Shown here: positions 1-12,454 of the stretch, one piece after another
Layout: every line of letters begins with the position of its first letter
Position numbering within the stretch: position 1 is the first letter of the stretch
Assembly: GCF_019649055.1 (NCBI RefSeq)
Contig: NW_026570253.1
Span: 496,001 to 560,000 of the forward strand
DNA from: Paramacrobiotus metropolitanus
Taxonomy: Eukaryota > Tardigrada > Eutardigrada > Parachela > Macrobiotidae
Direction of reading: 5' to 3'
Length of the DNA stretch: 64,000 nucleotides
The notes under the pieces: model-generated
Seen by the model: only the letters and a program-made list of their open reading frames with translations
Told to the model about the DNA's origin: nothing
The model's database searches: none
Position numbers and translations under genes: made by a program

Positions 1-1901
1 TACTTCTACAGATAGAAGTACCGAAAGGTCTTGTAATTTACGATTAATGCAGCCACTGAGCCACATACGGTATGCAACGTATGTACATTCACTGCGGAGA
101 AAGTACATACATACTGTACTAAAAAGCTTCGAATACTGTAACAAAAGCGGTGAAAAGCCACTAAAATTACCTTGTGTATATTATTAATTTATTATTATTA
201 GTAGTATTTTGCGGTTGGTACCTGTTGGTTGTAGTAAGCTCTGATCGTCGGAATATGAGTTATGTGGCGACTGCGAATCCATCGTACAGATAAGTACAAC
301 TTTTACTGCACAGAGCTTTTGCGCGAGTAATTACGGATGGATTTAATTGTGTTGATTTTGTGAGCCGATCACCGGACAATCCGTTCGGGACTAGGTTTGG
401 CTGACTTATTTTACCATTCCTGATATTCCTGATGCAAGAAAACGTTCAACATACACACGATGACAGCGGTATCGTAAGTAATATATTTGTGTGAACCGAA
501 CGATGAATTTCCATAAAACAAAAGGCAAAACTTGTCAAGGTGGAGAAAATCCGCCGAATCATCATCCGACGTACCGATATAGTCCACAATCTCAATCCAC
601 TTTCAAAAAACACAAAAAATACTCACAGTGCACGGCGGATGGTAAATAACTGCTGTCAAACGTAGGAAGCACATTGGCGAAAATGAAATTAAAAGTGTGC
701 GAATAAATAATATTATTATCTAATCTTATTATCCCTGGTTAGTAGCGATAAACCGCTGCACTCTGAAGACTGTATTGTCATAAATTTAGTTTGACTTCAG
801 CTGAGCTTTGATTGCAAACGCACGTATGTTTTAGTCAGTTGTTGTTGGTGCACTGCTATCAAGATCCCCGAAGTTATCGTTTGATATTAAGCTTGTGTTT
901 GTAAGCACGGTAGAAGCAAGCTTACAAGTTTAGGTACAGTACCCATGTTTGTTGCATGGTAGTGCTACCAAAAAAATTTTGCCGCACTTCTGTGGATTTG
1001 ATACGCAATGCAAGTTAGATGATTCACACAGAATACGCAACAGCACTTATGCCGTTTAAATGGAACTTGTACATGACTGGATGTGGGCGTGTAAATTTCA
1101 ATAATATCATGTGAAGCGGAGTTTTAAATTTTGAGCGGAATTTGAATTATCATGTCTGGATTATTTACTGCTCTCTCGACCTTTATGTAATACGCTGTCT
1201 ATTATCGACGGTAGTCTACTGGCATACTTAATTTAATAAAATTTTCGTTTGGACAGGTATCATACATAAGAAAGCAGCGACAGTAGCACTAGTATGTAGA
1301 AGTACTGTCCATCAAATCGCTTTTGTATCGAAATCGAAAAACTGATTGTCCTGGATAAATTTCCATTAATTGTCATGTCGAAATTAATCGTCAACCTACC
1401 AATTTTTACTGCTACTCTAAATAAAATACGAGCAGTTAACGCGAAAATTCATTGGATACATCGTATAGTCTTCGATCAATGACATTCACTAACAAAAGAA
1501 ATTCCAAATCGAACAAATGACAATAACTGTGGTACAGTGGGGCTTTTTGTGATTTCGTAGACTGTTAGTGATGCCATTCTGTTCAGAGAGAGAAACTGCA
1601 TCGCTGTAATTCAACGAGTTTGCGTGTGAATCAACCGTTGTCGTAGATTAATTTTTAGTTTTTTTCTTTAGAATGCTAACTCAACATTTTATGTTGCTTT
1701 TCATGATTTCTTGGGTTGATAACGAAGAACGGGCGGCACAAAACCTCTCTTATTAAATAAACAGCAAGTAACTATCGGCAGCTTCTCCCATTTCTGCAAG
1801 GATATACGAAATACGTTTGAATCCATAAACAAAAAAACGACTTATAACAACGAATAAAATTACAAACAAATCGGAAAACAATTCCCTCACGAAAGAACAG
1901 G
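1..1901. other. Intergenic region, no gene seen
   Basis: AT-rich sequence downstream of the DCAF15-like gene. I see no open frame with coding character on either strand and no clear repeat. A short ATG followed by a donor-like GTAAGT near 461-480 could be a first exon of something, but no partner exon was found. Confidence 0.5.
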
Positions 1902-4652
1902 TCACAATCTGACCATAACACATCCATCGGGTGTCAACATAGTCTCCAGCGACACTCCCGACTCCACAGAGAAATTATTCAGCGTATGCACCTTCTTATA
2001 AATCTGCCGCGGCAGCCGATGCTCCACCTGGGCAATCAGCCGGTTCATTATTAACAACTGCTGCATCTCCGTGCCGCCACAGGGCTTTCGCCAGTCGCTA
2101 TCCTCCAGTCGATTACCGTAATACCGCATCCACCCGCTGCCGTTGATGTAGTTTACAAAAAGAAAAAACGGATAGACGGTGTTGCGGACGCTGCATTTCT
2201 GTGGGGCGCTGGTGGTGCGCGACAGAATGTGCGTGAGGAAGAAGCAGGCTTTCAGCACAAGGACGTTCTCGATGGCCAGCAAGGAATGGGTGGCACAGGC
2301 GAAGGTCTTTCGACTGATAATGGCCTCTGGGAAGTAGCGACGGATGGTGTCCCAGGCTTTGTCCATCATGATGTCGATGCGGAAGGACCGGACGGAGACG
2401 CAGGCACGGCTGGTCGGGTCCGGGCGTAAGAATGCCGGTTTGCCGTAATGGGCAAAAGCGTCAGCTGAAAAAAAATACTATTACATGAACGTAAAACTAA
2501 CTGCTAAAATATACTCGTAGTTAAGGTAATTCCTTCCAGACAATATTTTTATAATTATTTTCATCCCCGTACTTAGTTGTCGTATCAAAATTTGACAATA
2601 ATTTGATTTCTTGAAGCTTTCACTGCTTTCGTTTTATGAACAAGAACTATACAAATTATCATATATTCACACAGTTATTGCATAATTATGCGATTAAAGG
2701 CAAAACAGCAACGAACGCCAGCCACTGCTACATCGGCTGCTGCAGCAAAACCGAAAGAAAGTCCACCACTCCACCAAAATGGCAAAAACCCCGGAGTACG
2801 GCAAAGTACCCACACTCGCAACAACTTGTATGCATAAATCATAAAAAATTCAATTAGATTGCACTGCTAGAGATTCTACACATTTCGGATAATTATCGCA
2901 AAAACCGCTAAACACGTGCGTAGACTTACTCTGATCCACGGAGTTCGAAGAGATCACCGGCTGATCGGACAGATCAACCGACAGCGACTGTCCACTACCA
3001 TAGCACATTTCCGCACTTAACGCTTCACGGAAATCAATTTGGTGTTCAATTTTAAATTCTTGAATTTCCTCATCCCCCCATTTGCGTTTGCCACTCATCG
3101 GGATACAATGCGTCATGGTCGAAGACAGTGGTGCAGATGCTGCGAGATCATTATGTTGCTGCCTTTGGTCCACATTATCACGGAAATGATAACAGATTAA
3201 CATGCCGCCACCGTGCAGAAACAACCGGTCGGGAAGCGCCATGCAGTACTCGGGATGGAAGATCGGATGCGGGGTCTCTGTAAACCACGGTCGACTATGG
3301 ATTTCCGGAAGTTTACAGCGGGACCATGAGCGGATTTCAAGAGGTATGGGGATGATGGAGAAACGGATCTGTCGGTCCACGGTTACCCCGGAATTACTCG
3401 GTTGTGGAGAAGACTGAAAAAACAACAAGTACAAAGTAACCCTTCAGTTAATTAATATGTTCTATAAACTCGCAGCTTCTTGTTGTTCAGAAATCGGGAA
3501 GTAATAATTGATTTCACTGGTCCACAAAACATGACCGAAAAATATAAAAAAATATGGTAAAGCGTAACACTTAAAATATACTATGTACCGTAAATGCCAA
3601 AAGTGGTAATTGTGGAACGCGGTAATAAGCAAATATTGTATCGCCAGATTTCACGTACTTCATCGTCCCAAAAGGCCAGCACCAAGATCTTGGAATTATC
3701 GTCCGGCCATTGAGCAACGCAAAGTTTAGTTGAAAAAGGCACATCCATGTGCATGTCATCTTGCCCCTGGAATAATTTCACGCTGTGCACGATCTCCGTC
3801 TTTTCAGGAAATGGAGTGAACAACCAAAAGTGCAGTACAATTCCGTTGTCCTCCTCCGGAAACATTTCCATTGCAAACTTCAAGGAAATGTCAGATATTA
3901 AGAGATAAATCAAACAAGTCAAATTCAAAACGCAACTTCATTTCCCGCAATTGGAAACGCCTGGACAACATTTCGTTCTAAATTCACTGAATAAGTTATT
4001 ACTACTATGTATTTCCCCGATTATTCTGTCTGTACTTTGTTCATTCTTAATTATTCGATAACTATTCAAAATCATACAAATAGTTCCAAAAATTAAAAAA
4101 AATACACAAATTGGCACTTACTGGATACAGCCATGTAGGAGTATTGTTAGAAGTATACGACAATAGAAATCTGCTGTCCTGAGTGAACCCGAGGAAGACA
4201 TGCCCATTGCGCGTAACCGACCGCGGATCCTTCAGAATATCCCACAGTTTCACATCCTTCATCACGCCCAACCTCTCGCGATGCTTGTCCCCGTACGCTC
4301 CGGCTAGGGGAGTGTGAAACACTCCTGACAACTCCCGATACAGCAACAAACGTGACAACGGAACTTTGACATGCCGTCGTCTGCTGCTGCTGTCTGGTCG
4401 TCCAGCTTCCTTCGGTGTATCGAAGCAAGGTTCCACGCCTCGCGTCCCACCTTCTCTTTCCCCATGGGAAAAGCGTCGCAGTAGGCGGAAGGTGCGGGTA
4501 TCTTCGTAGCCCACGTGAGCGGTGAAGTTGCAGACTTCGCTAATTTCTGGATCTGTTGATTGGGAAGATGAGCTGCTTGATGGAATCAAAGACTGTACGT
4601 CGCGCTCCAGTTGGGAGTCGTCGTCACTGGGGAATGCATCGTAAGGATCCAT
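1902..4652 (-). CDS. DCAF15: DCAF15-like CRL4 substrate receptor
   Basis: Four exons read on the minus strand: 4652-4122, 3877-3659, 3413-2930, 2464-1902. Phases agree and give 598 residues, close to the roughly 600 of human DCAF15. DCAF15 is a substrate adaptor of the CUL4-DDB1 ubiquitin ligase. Seen in the sequence: GHVFLGFTQDSRFLLSYTS near residue 150 matches the family's GHIFLGF...LSYTS segment. Next come an LHFWLF...VKLFQ strand pair, CVAQWPDDNSKILVLAF (family: CEWPSDASKVIVFGF) and DRQIRFSIIPIP (family: RDIYVSTVAVP). The last 29 residues align without gaps to the vertebrate C-terminus. The first 140 residues are Ser- and Arg-rich and lineage-specific. The first donor is CCA|GTAAGT and the second GAA|GTACGT. 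The gene is head-to-head with E2F across 1.8 kb. The identification rests on remembered family sequence; the C-terminal half is quite diverged. Confidence 0.72.
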
Positions 4653-6447
4653 TCATACGGCTTCTGTAGTGCATTTATAGTCTCGCCATTCTACTCTGAC
4701 AAACATGCAAGTGGATTAAAGCAAATAAAACACCGAACTTTTATCCCAAAACGGTGCACCACATAATAGACTGAACTCCAAAGAAAACAACGAAGTGACT
4801 ACGGAAGTCAAACACGAACAACAGTAATCGTCATAACAGTTTAGTAACGCACAGTCTGAGGGGACGCCACGTTCCGAAAGCGAGAACGTGGCTGCCGCCC
4901 GCTCCAGGCAAGTTCCTGCTTCAAAATGCAAGTCTGGCCATTCTCTTTTGTGGCGTACCGGGGCGGCTGGCATGCGCATGGAGGAAGTTATTATGGAATG
5001 CTTTTGAAAGCCATTTCACTTTCAGTCAGTTCAACCCATTTCAGCACGCAGTGGCAGTGGTGCAAAATGCTTTGTGGTGCATAAAATTGACAACTCAAAA
5101 AGGTTCCCCATTTCATCCCGTAATCTGTTAACTTATTTTCTCACACAGCTCTAACAGTCTTTCGTAGTCTTTGTCTTAATTTATGTTTAACATTTAGATG
5201 GCTATTTGCATTCCCTGCCGGGAATCTTCGGCCAGTGGAATTTCTCAGGCATGATGGAATAATTTATCTCCGCGTTTCTTTTTGTCTTTCATATGCTTTG
5301 CAGGACAGCATACTGCATCTTTGACTTGTGGTCCCGTTTGATAAGCTAGCTGTGGCAGTGACAAAAATATCTCCATTATATAAAGTTTTGTTTCTCATTA
5401 AATTATACTTTACCTGTGCGGCTGAGATGGGAATGACTGGATCTGGAATGCGGTAAAGGATAGAAGATATCCGGGAACCAGGTACGCTGCTGCTTGTAAT
5501 TAGGCATGGACCCACGCAGTTGAGTCAACAATAACATATGCGTCCACAGTGGTATTTGCATTTATGCATTGCATTGCTGACAGTGATGTCTCCCGTTCGG
5601 ACTACTATGTCTCTTCAATGCAGCCATTTTGTCACCTTTTGAAAGATTTGTCGAGTAAGACAGTGAATGATCTAGAAAATTTGTAATATCTGTATGTGCT
5701 TGTTTTAATTTATTTAAGTAAAGTACGGTATTGGTCTATGTTTGCAGCTGTTGATCACGTTCTCGTTGTCAGAGTTGTACTATTTTACCGAATGAGCTTG
5801 TATCGTTAATATTAGTACGAGACTATGAGTACATCATATTATCTTGTGTTATAACATCTTGCAGTTTCACTGATAACCAGTTGCTCGAAAAAGTTGAATT
5901 ATGAAAACGAAGGTGAAAAAATTATGCTTTCTTTAATTACAGTGTGACTTTTTCGTTAATTAACAACAGCCTGTTATCTGAAAATGAAATAAGAAGAAAT
6001 GACTACAGTATTGGTGTGCTTACATTTATGTAGTTTAACTAATAACTGCTTAACATAGATATACTGCAAAATTGGTTAGGTATTTTGTTGCATGTACCGT
6101 ACTTGAGGATATCTTACCGGTTACTAGTTTTTAGCTATTTAGTGAATGGTTTTCATCTGTCACTTCAACATAACTTCTACTTTTTTATGGTATTTTTGGG
6201 TGAACTTTGATTGAATTCATTTTATTTTCACAGACAGCATCATTTCATTGCCCTTATGGAGAAATGTTGATCTACCGTTTGCATGTTTTGAAAGGTAGTT
6301 TTCCCATTTGCTGCAGGGTTCCCATATACTGATAATCTGATATACATATTGGCTTATGATATTGCACCAGTTTTGTATTTAGTTGACCGAGCTGTAAAGT
6401 GACGACGAAATCCGTACTAATTTATTGCGGACGCCGGTTGCCCCGTC
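4653..6447. other. Divergent intergenic region between DCAF15-like gene and E2F
   Basis: About 1.8 kb separating two start codons that face away from each other, so it should hold both promoters. It is AT-rich with a GC-richer patch near 4850-4980. I found no exact E2F consensus site, TATA box or repeat that I would call, and no coding frame. Confidence 0.45.
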
Positions 6448-9400
6448 ATGTCCTACGTTCCCCGCACCTCTACCCGCACTCGCACCGTAAAAGTTTTAAC
6501 ACCGGAACTGACCATCGCATCACGAGACTCTATTAAAACCTCCCCCGCTGTCGCCGCCACCACCCCGCCCGCCTCCAAACCCGTCACAGAAACCAGTGAG
6601 CCGGAATCGGAGGAAATTCCCATGGCAGCCATTGAGGCCGGATCGCCGCGGCCCGAACCAGTACTGGATGGGGAGACCAGTGGGAAAGAGGATCGCGATA
6701 TTTTGGGCACCACGTTGGAAGGAAAACTGTCCAATGGGACGCCTTCGGAGACAAAGGACAAAGATGCTGTTGTGGTACTGGCCGAGACACCCCAATCTGA
6801 GCAGAAACTTGTAATTGCATCGGCGTCCGCGCCGAAACCCACCGGAGCGGTGTCGCTCAGTCCCGGATTGCTGAAATTGAAGCCCGCGTCCGTCCCAGTT
6901 AAATCCGCGGTTGTCGCGCCACATGCTGGGACGTTTATCCATCCGGCACCTAAAGTACGTCAATTCTGTATGGTTTTATGTTGATCTTCAAAACAAAGTT
7001 GTGTTTTATTTTACAACATATACGTTTTCCTGTTTATTTGCTGTACGTTTTCACAAGGCACCGATGAACGGGAAAGGAGTTAATTTTAATAATCAAATCC
7101 CGCATCCCCCGCTGCCGCCAGTAAATCGGCGTAGCTTTCGGCTGAGGATAGCAAAGAAAGTGCTTATAATATAATTTCGAAATTCGAAAGTAAACTCTTC
7201 AAATATTCTTGTTTGACAGACGGGTGTTCCATTCAAACGCAAGCTAAATTTCGACATCACTAACGGCACCGTGACGAAGCAGATCAAGACTGAGACCCTG
7301 AAAGTCATCCCCGGAATTGTCCACGCCTCATCGTCTTCGCTTGCCGGCGATGTTAAGCCCATTTTCAGTGCGGTTACACCAGCAACCGGGGCGGGTGGAA
7401 CACCTGTGGGAGCAACGTCTTCCTCCGCGGCTGCCGTTCCTGGGGTGCAGGTGGTCAAGATCACCATGCCCGGCGCGCCCAACACCACCACTCCCATTCT
7501 CAAGAAGGACTTCAAAGCGCCAGCTCCGCCCACAGGCGTCGCCGCTACACCGACACTGAAACGTTCTGTCCCCCGCAAACTATCAGGGAGAACGTCGGCA
7601 ACGGCCAGCCGATCCAGTAGTGTCAGCGGTGACAACGGTACAGGTGCAGTGAAAAACTTCTGTAACGAAAATTACGTGTGATATAATATATAGTGAAATT
7701 TGTTAACTACTTTGTACTGTACAGTTGGCTAAATTGCACTTTCTTTGTGAGCATGGGAACTTATCGAAGGTCGGACGCGTGATATTTCTTGGAATACGAA
7801 CTGTTTTTTACATTAATCATTGAATTGGCACAAATCAGCCAAAACACAGGAACTGATGCTGCGAAAAGGAAACGCATTACGAACTTCTAGTTAGGCTTTG
7901 CGCATTGCCTTCTTCGTTGAGGGCAAAGACCACTCACGCACCCCGGTGTTAGGACGTCACTTTTCTGTAGCAAACATTTTTGTCAGCCTAATGAGCAAAA
8001 GAACCAAAGCGGTCTAAATAGCTGTTATTACGGCGCCTTTCCTAGCAGTAATACAAAGAAAAAAATCTGACTGAGATCCCGTTGAAGTTAGTGGCGTTTC
8101 TTTGGCGTTTTTTACTCATGGCGTTGTCACCGTTGTGATAAGTAAACCACAAGTTGTGAACTTCGTATTATTTTCTTTGAGCTGTATCAGTTTTACAAAA
8201 TTAAGCGCCGTTGTACGGTATGGCCGTATTTATAAACCTTTGAAATTCAACTGACCTGTGTGATAGACTGCTTAGTTGCTGTAATGTAATGCGAGTGCAT
8301 TCCATTGTAGTTTTATCTGATAATGCGCTTTCAGATGACTCGGATGATGATTCGAACGGGATGTCTTCTTCGCGCTTTGATTCGTCATTGAATGTCATTA
8401 CCAAGAAGTTCTTTGAATTGTTCAAGAACTCTCCAGACGGGGTCCGTGTGAATTTGATATAATTTCGAAAATGTTTTCCTGTTGAACCATATGTTGCGAT
8501 TGATCGTATAGATTGTCGATCTGAATGAGGCCAGTTCGCAACTGCATGTGCCCAAGCGAAGAATTTATGATATTACGAATGTCCTGGAGGGAATTGGTCT
8601 GACGAAGAAGAAATCCAAAAATCGCGTGGAATGGATGTAAGCCGTGTGGTTTGTATTACCTAACCGTGTACAATACCGAATCGTTTTCTCAATAAAAGTT
8701 CAGGAAATTGAACAGTCAGATAAAGCTTTTGTATCGATTGCAAAGATTTTGTTGCTTTTAGCAATAAAGATGGGAGTATTCAAGAAGAAGAGGATTCTTC
8801 AGGTACATTGCTGGCTGTATTTCTGCTCATTGTTCTTTCTCTACATAGTCATGTCACTTCTTCAGGTGTCATAATAAATACATCGAATTACACGAGCAGT
8901 TCAGAACTTCAGATTATAGACCTGCACTTTACTATATTTTGACAGATGAGGACCGCGCGCTGAATCAAGCCTTGGAAGACGTAGAGAAGTTGACACTGGA
9001 ACTGTTTCGGAAGGAAAAGAAGTATATTCATACTGTGCACGAATAAACGAAAAATTTCTGGTGTATCTATCTCATTTGTAACGTTTTGCAGGCATCTGTA
9101 TGTCCGTCCAGAAGCTTTGAAGGAAATCGATTATGTCCATAACAAAACAATTATCTGCGTTAAAAAGCGAGCGGATACAAAACTCATCGTCTATCCCGTA
9201 AGATCGTTTGCTATGTTGTTTTTGAAAATTGTATTTCAAATGGAGGTCTCCGCTGCAGAGTGATCCGCGGCGTCTCAGTATTGGCACAACCGCTGATTAC
9301 AGCCAGCAGATGTGGCTGGTGCCGACGTTTTTGTGGCCGGGATGGGAAGCCGGTGGAGAAACGGTTCGAGCGGCAGAAATGCTGATGTCGCCCATCAAAC

Positions 9401-10626
9401 AAGAGAGTATTGAGCTACCGCCAGAAATCAAACAAGAACCGATAGATGAAACGGCACTGCTGGATGATACACTGGACACCACACTGAACAACTCCATCTG
9501 CTCTAACTCGGAGGCGGGAATGGTCTTCAATGATTCTATGCTTACTGTGTCGGAGCTATCCGATTCAACATGTGAGTTTTTACGTTGCGCGACTAAATGT
9601 CATTACGACCACATGAAAATGCTAGTGATACTTGGACTGTCGTACTACCACTTCAACGAAGTTTTCACGGCGCTTGTGCTCTGCCCTTTACATTGAAGAT
9701 TAAGATGAAGGAGTGGAAAACTTTGAATATTTAGGAATGACAGATGGTGATAAGACAATGTAGCAAAGATGCGGACGGACTGTAATTTCTAGAAATCAGT
9801 TTTATTTCTGCTTATATTGATTTATTGTGTTACTTAATCGTGGTTGTGTCATTTTCGCTACAGTTTTAAACATGCCGAATTCATTTCTTTATGCGTGCTA
9901 TCGATTGGGTATCGTTGTACGTATTATTACGACGCTAGCGTACAGCGTCTGTAGGTTTCATTTCGTTATGGCTTCGGGCCTGTTGGAAAAAGCACTGCAG
10001 TGCTTTATCCCTGAGTTAAAGTTTAAACTAAGGATTTACGGATATTCGATAAAAGTTATAGCAGTGGTGCTCCTTTCGGATTCATTTTTCTGAAATATTT
10101 GTTACTTGAAAATTTTTTGCATCAGTACGATTACAATACTTGCTCGTTTGTTATTCTGCGACTGACGACTACTTGTCAGAGCTGTGTGCTGGGCTGACGT
10201 ATCTGTAATTCGTATAGCGTTGAATGTACCATACTTGTTATATTTGTAATTGCCTGTTACCGCGGTTATGGGATAGTTTACTAGGCAGTCGTTATCAAAA
10301 CTGAGTGCTCTGCAAAAAGAGCGTTCGCGATGACACTGCATCAATCAAAATTGAGTCGTATAACATGTGAAAGCAGTCTTTGATCTTTGTATAAAATTGC
10401 TGGTCTTAATGCAGGCGGAGCCGGTCATTCGCAGACAGACAGCGATTATTCGCAGATCGACTACTCGCTGTCGCCGCAGAAATACTGGCCACTTCCGGCA
10501 TCTCCGAACAGCGTCAATCCCCCTCCGGAACTGCTGGCCATGGAGCCCTTCGAGGGATTCGATTTCATGTTCGGATTGGATTTGTCCGAGGAGGGCTTCG
10601 GCGAGATGCTGCAGCTGAACTTATAA
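6448..10626 (+). CDS. E2F: E2F family transcription factor (activator type)
   Basis: Nine exons: 6448-6954, 7220-7637, 8311-8441, 8512-8636, 8762-8802, 8946-9021, 9092-9197, 9259-9571, 10415-10626, giving 642 residues with consistent phases. E2F proteins pair with DP partners and drive S-phase genes. The domains occur in the family's order. A cyclin A/CDK-docking-like KRKLNFD lies near residue 175, opening exon 2. The winged-helix DNA-binding domain follows at about 324-394, with [14 protein letters not shown] and KKSKN. After it come an acidic stretch, the dimerisation/marked-box region (exons 6-7), and an acidic C-terminal Rb-pocket-binding motif, [14 protein letters not shown], that ends the protein. 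The docking motif plus Rb-binding tail place it with the E2F1-3 type; E2F4/5 lack the docking motif and E2F6-8 lack the tail. The first 300 residues are low-complexity Ala/Pro/Ser/Thr. The three residues before the DNA-binding helix are joined by an exon boundary between DG and IVDLN, exactly at the family's DG-VDLN. Confidence 0.93.
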
Positions 10627-12454
10627 GGTCGTCCTGCGGCATATGCTGAAGATTGCCTGTGTCAGCGACTGAGAGAACACACCGCAAGGTCTTGTGAATT
10701 CCGGTTATGCGTTCCGTGTAGAGGAAACTGTTGTGTGTCATTTCTCTCTTATTAGCATAATTCCAACAGCCAAGGCAGTTTTAAGATTTCATGTGAACTA
10801 ATTTGAATGTTTTGAAATTCGCAGTTTGATTATATGAATGTTCATTGTAAGTATGTAATTGTCTTATGTTAGCGGGTTTCTTTTTTCTCATCCTCTTTGC
10901 ATGGATGTACGTGGTTTGTTTGCAAATGTTTTGGAATTTTTTTATTGTCATTCTTTTTGCAGTGTAGCCGCTGTTTGCACGTCAGCAAGAATTGAATTGT
11001 CGATGCGTGTGCACATTTTGCGGTTCCGAGAACGAATATCGTACAGCGTTTTTCAACACAATTAATTCACATTTAACCGCCACTGCTACCTTCATCGCAG
11101 ATGGGAATGGGGCGCCATTATCGCTGACCTGTTTCTTTGCCGAAATATGTTCCACCGCCAGCGTTTTCCATAATTTCGCACTAAAACTTCTTGCAATGCT
11201 CGTATACAGGAAGACGCGAAGAATTGGCATCGCAGTACCGAAACAAAAATTGAATAAGTAGCTGTATTTAAACGAGTACCGGAGATGCACAACTACCGCA
11301 TAGTGCGCTACAAAACGAGCTGTCGTATTTATTGCAAAGTGAGCTCCCTTTATTGTTGCTCTGAGTCTGCTCCAGTGTTTGTCTGACAAACTGTCAGCTC
11401 GGAACAGGTCCCGACAATTAAAGTCCTGTTCACGGCACGTTCATTTTTACGGGACGGGAACGCTCGCTGTCGGGAGTGTTGGGAACGGGAAACCTTGCAG
11501 ATGTCCGGAAAATGCCCTATCTCTTGTCGAAAAATAACGAATTTTAATAGAGAACAGCCAAATCCTTGAAAAAATTAAGCGATCCACGCGAAAACTACGG
11601 CGAATTTTTTTTAAATAATTTAAACTCTGTTTGTCTATTGATTAAGATTCTTAATCAATAGACAAACAGAATTTAAATTATTTAAGAACGATGCATTACG
11701 ATAAGCCGTTTAGTGCAAAGGAAACTGCCCTGATATAAAAATAAATTATAATCCAAAATATTTTTTGAAATTTGTCGGGACGGGATCGGGGTTCTGTTGA
11801 ATGTTGGGAACGTGAGCGGATCGGGAAAGATCGGTGTCGGTCGGGAGTCCCGTACGAGAAGGCCGTTTGCGCCCTTTGCCACGCCAACACTGCTCTACCA
11901 GCATTTGATAATGCTCTCCATTACGTTCAACTCTACAAATGTGGCTGTGGTTTAAAATCAAAATCATACAAATGCAGCGGTATTCATAGTTTATTATCAT
12001 GAAATAAGTACTGTAAGTAAATTCTTTAAGTTCATCTCGATCGTACGACGTATGGCCAGTCGAGTCTGCGTCACTCACTAAAGTAGCTGCTACTTGCTAG
12101 TACCGTAGTACATATATCCCTTGTACAGTACGGTTATTAAAATTAATGCGGTGCAAGCGCAGCGTACATTAACGTACAGCTTACTTGGTTTAATAGTAGC
12201 AATAATTATTATATAGATAGTAGGTATGTAGAATTCTCTGCCCATCTCCGGACATCTTCGTGTTGAATGAACTTGCGCCTTGCATCCGATCCGCTACAGC
12301 TTTCTTCTGTTTTTCTATTACTCACATACGCACCTCGGTATTAATTTCAAGCTCCTAATGTTGAATTGTAAACTGTCATTGTCTAAGTAAGCTTCACTGA
12401 GTTATTAGCTAAATAGATCTTTTCGTAGTTGATTAATCGATAACCAGATTGGGA
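10627..12454. other. Intergenic region with a perfect-type hairpin and G-rich motifs
   Basis: This gap holds the E2F 3' untranslated region, a 35-bp-arm hairpin (11611-11685), and short G-rich segments at about 11448-11496 and 11776-11850 that repeat the words GGGACGGG and GTTGGGAACG. Open frames here overlap each other on both strands and look non-coding. Confidence 0.4.
11611..11685. repeat. Inverted repeat (hairpin), 35-bp arms
   Basis: Left arm 11611-11645 and right arm 11651-11685 are reverse complements with a single mismatch and a 5-base loop. The arms contain CTGTTTGTCTATTGATTAA. G-rich repeated segments lie about 120 bases to either side, so the hairpin may be the core of a larger palindromic element. 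No target-site duplication could be assigned. Confidence 0.8.

Noticed and set aside
461-480. ATG ACA GCG GTA TC|GTAAGT as a first coding exon
   Set aside because: No downstream exon in phase was recognised on the plus strand.
12449-12454. In-frame TTG six bases before the ATG of paralogue A, and GTG at 17732 in paralogue B, as starts
   Set aside because: Nuclear animal genes start at ATG; the ATG codons at 12455 and 17756 give aligned N-termini in both copies.
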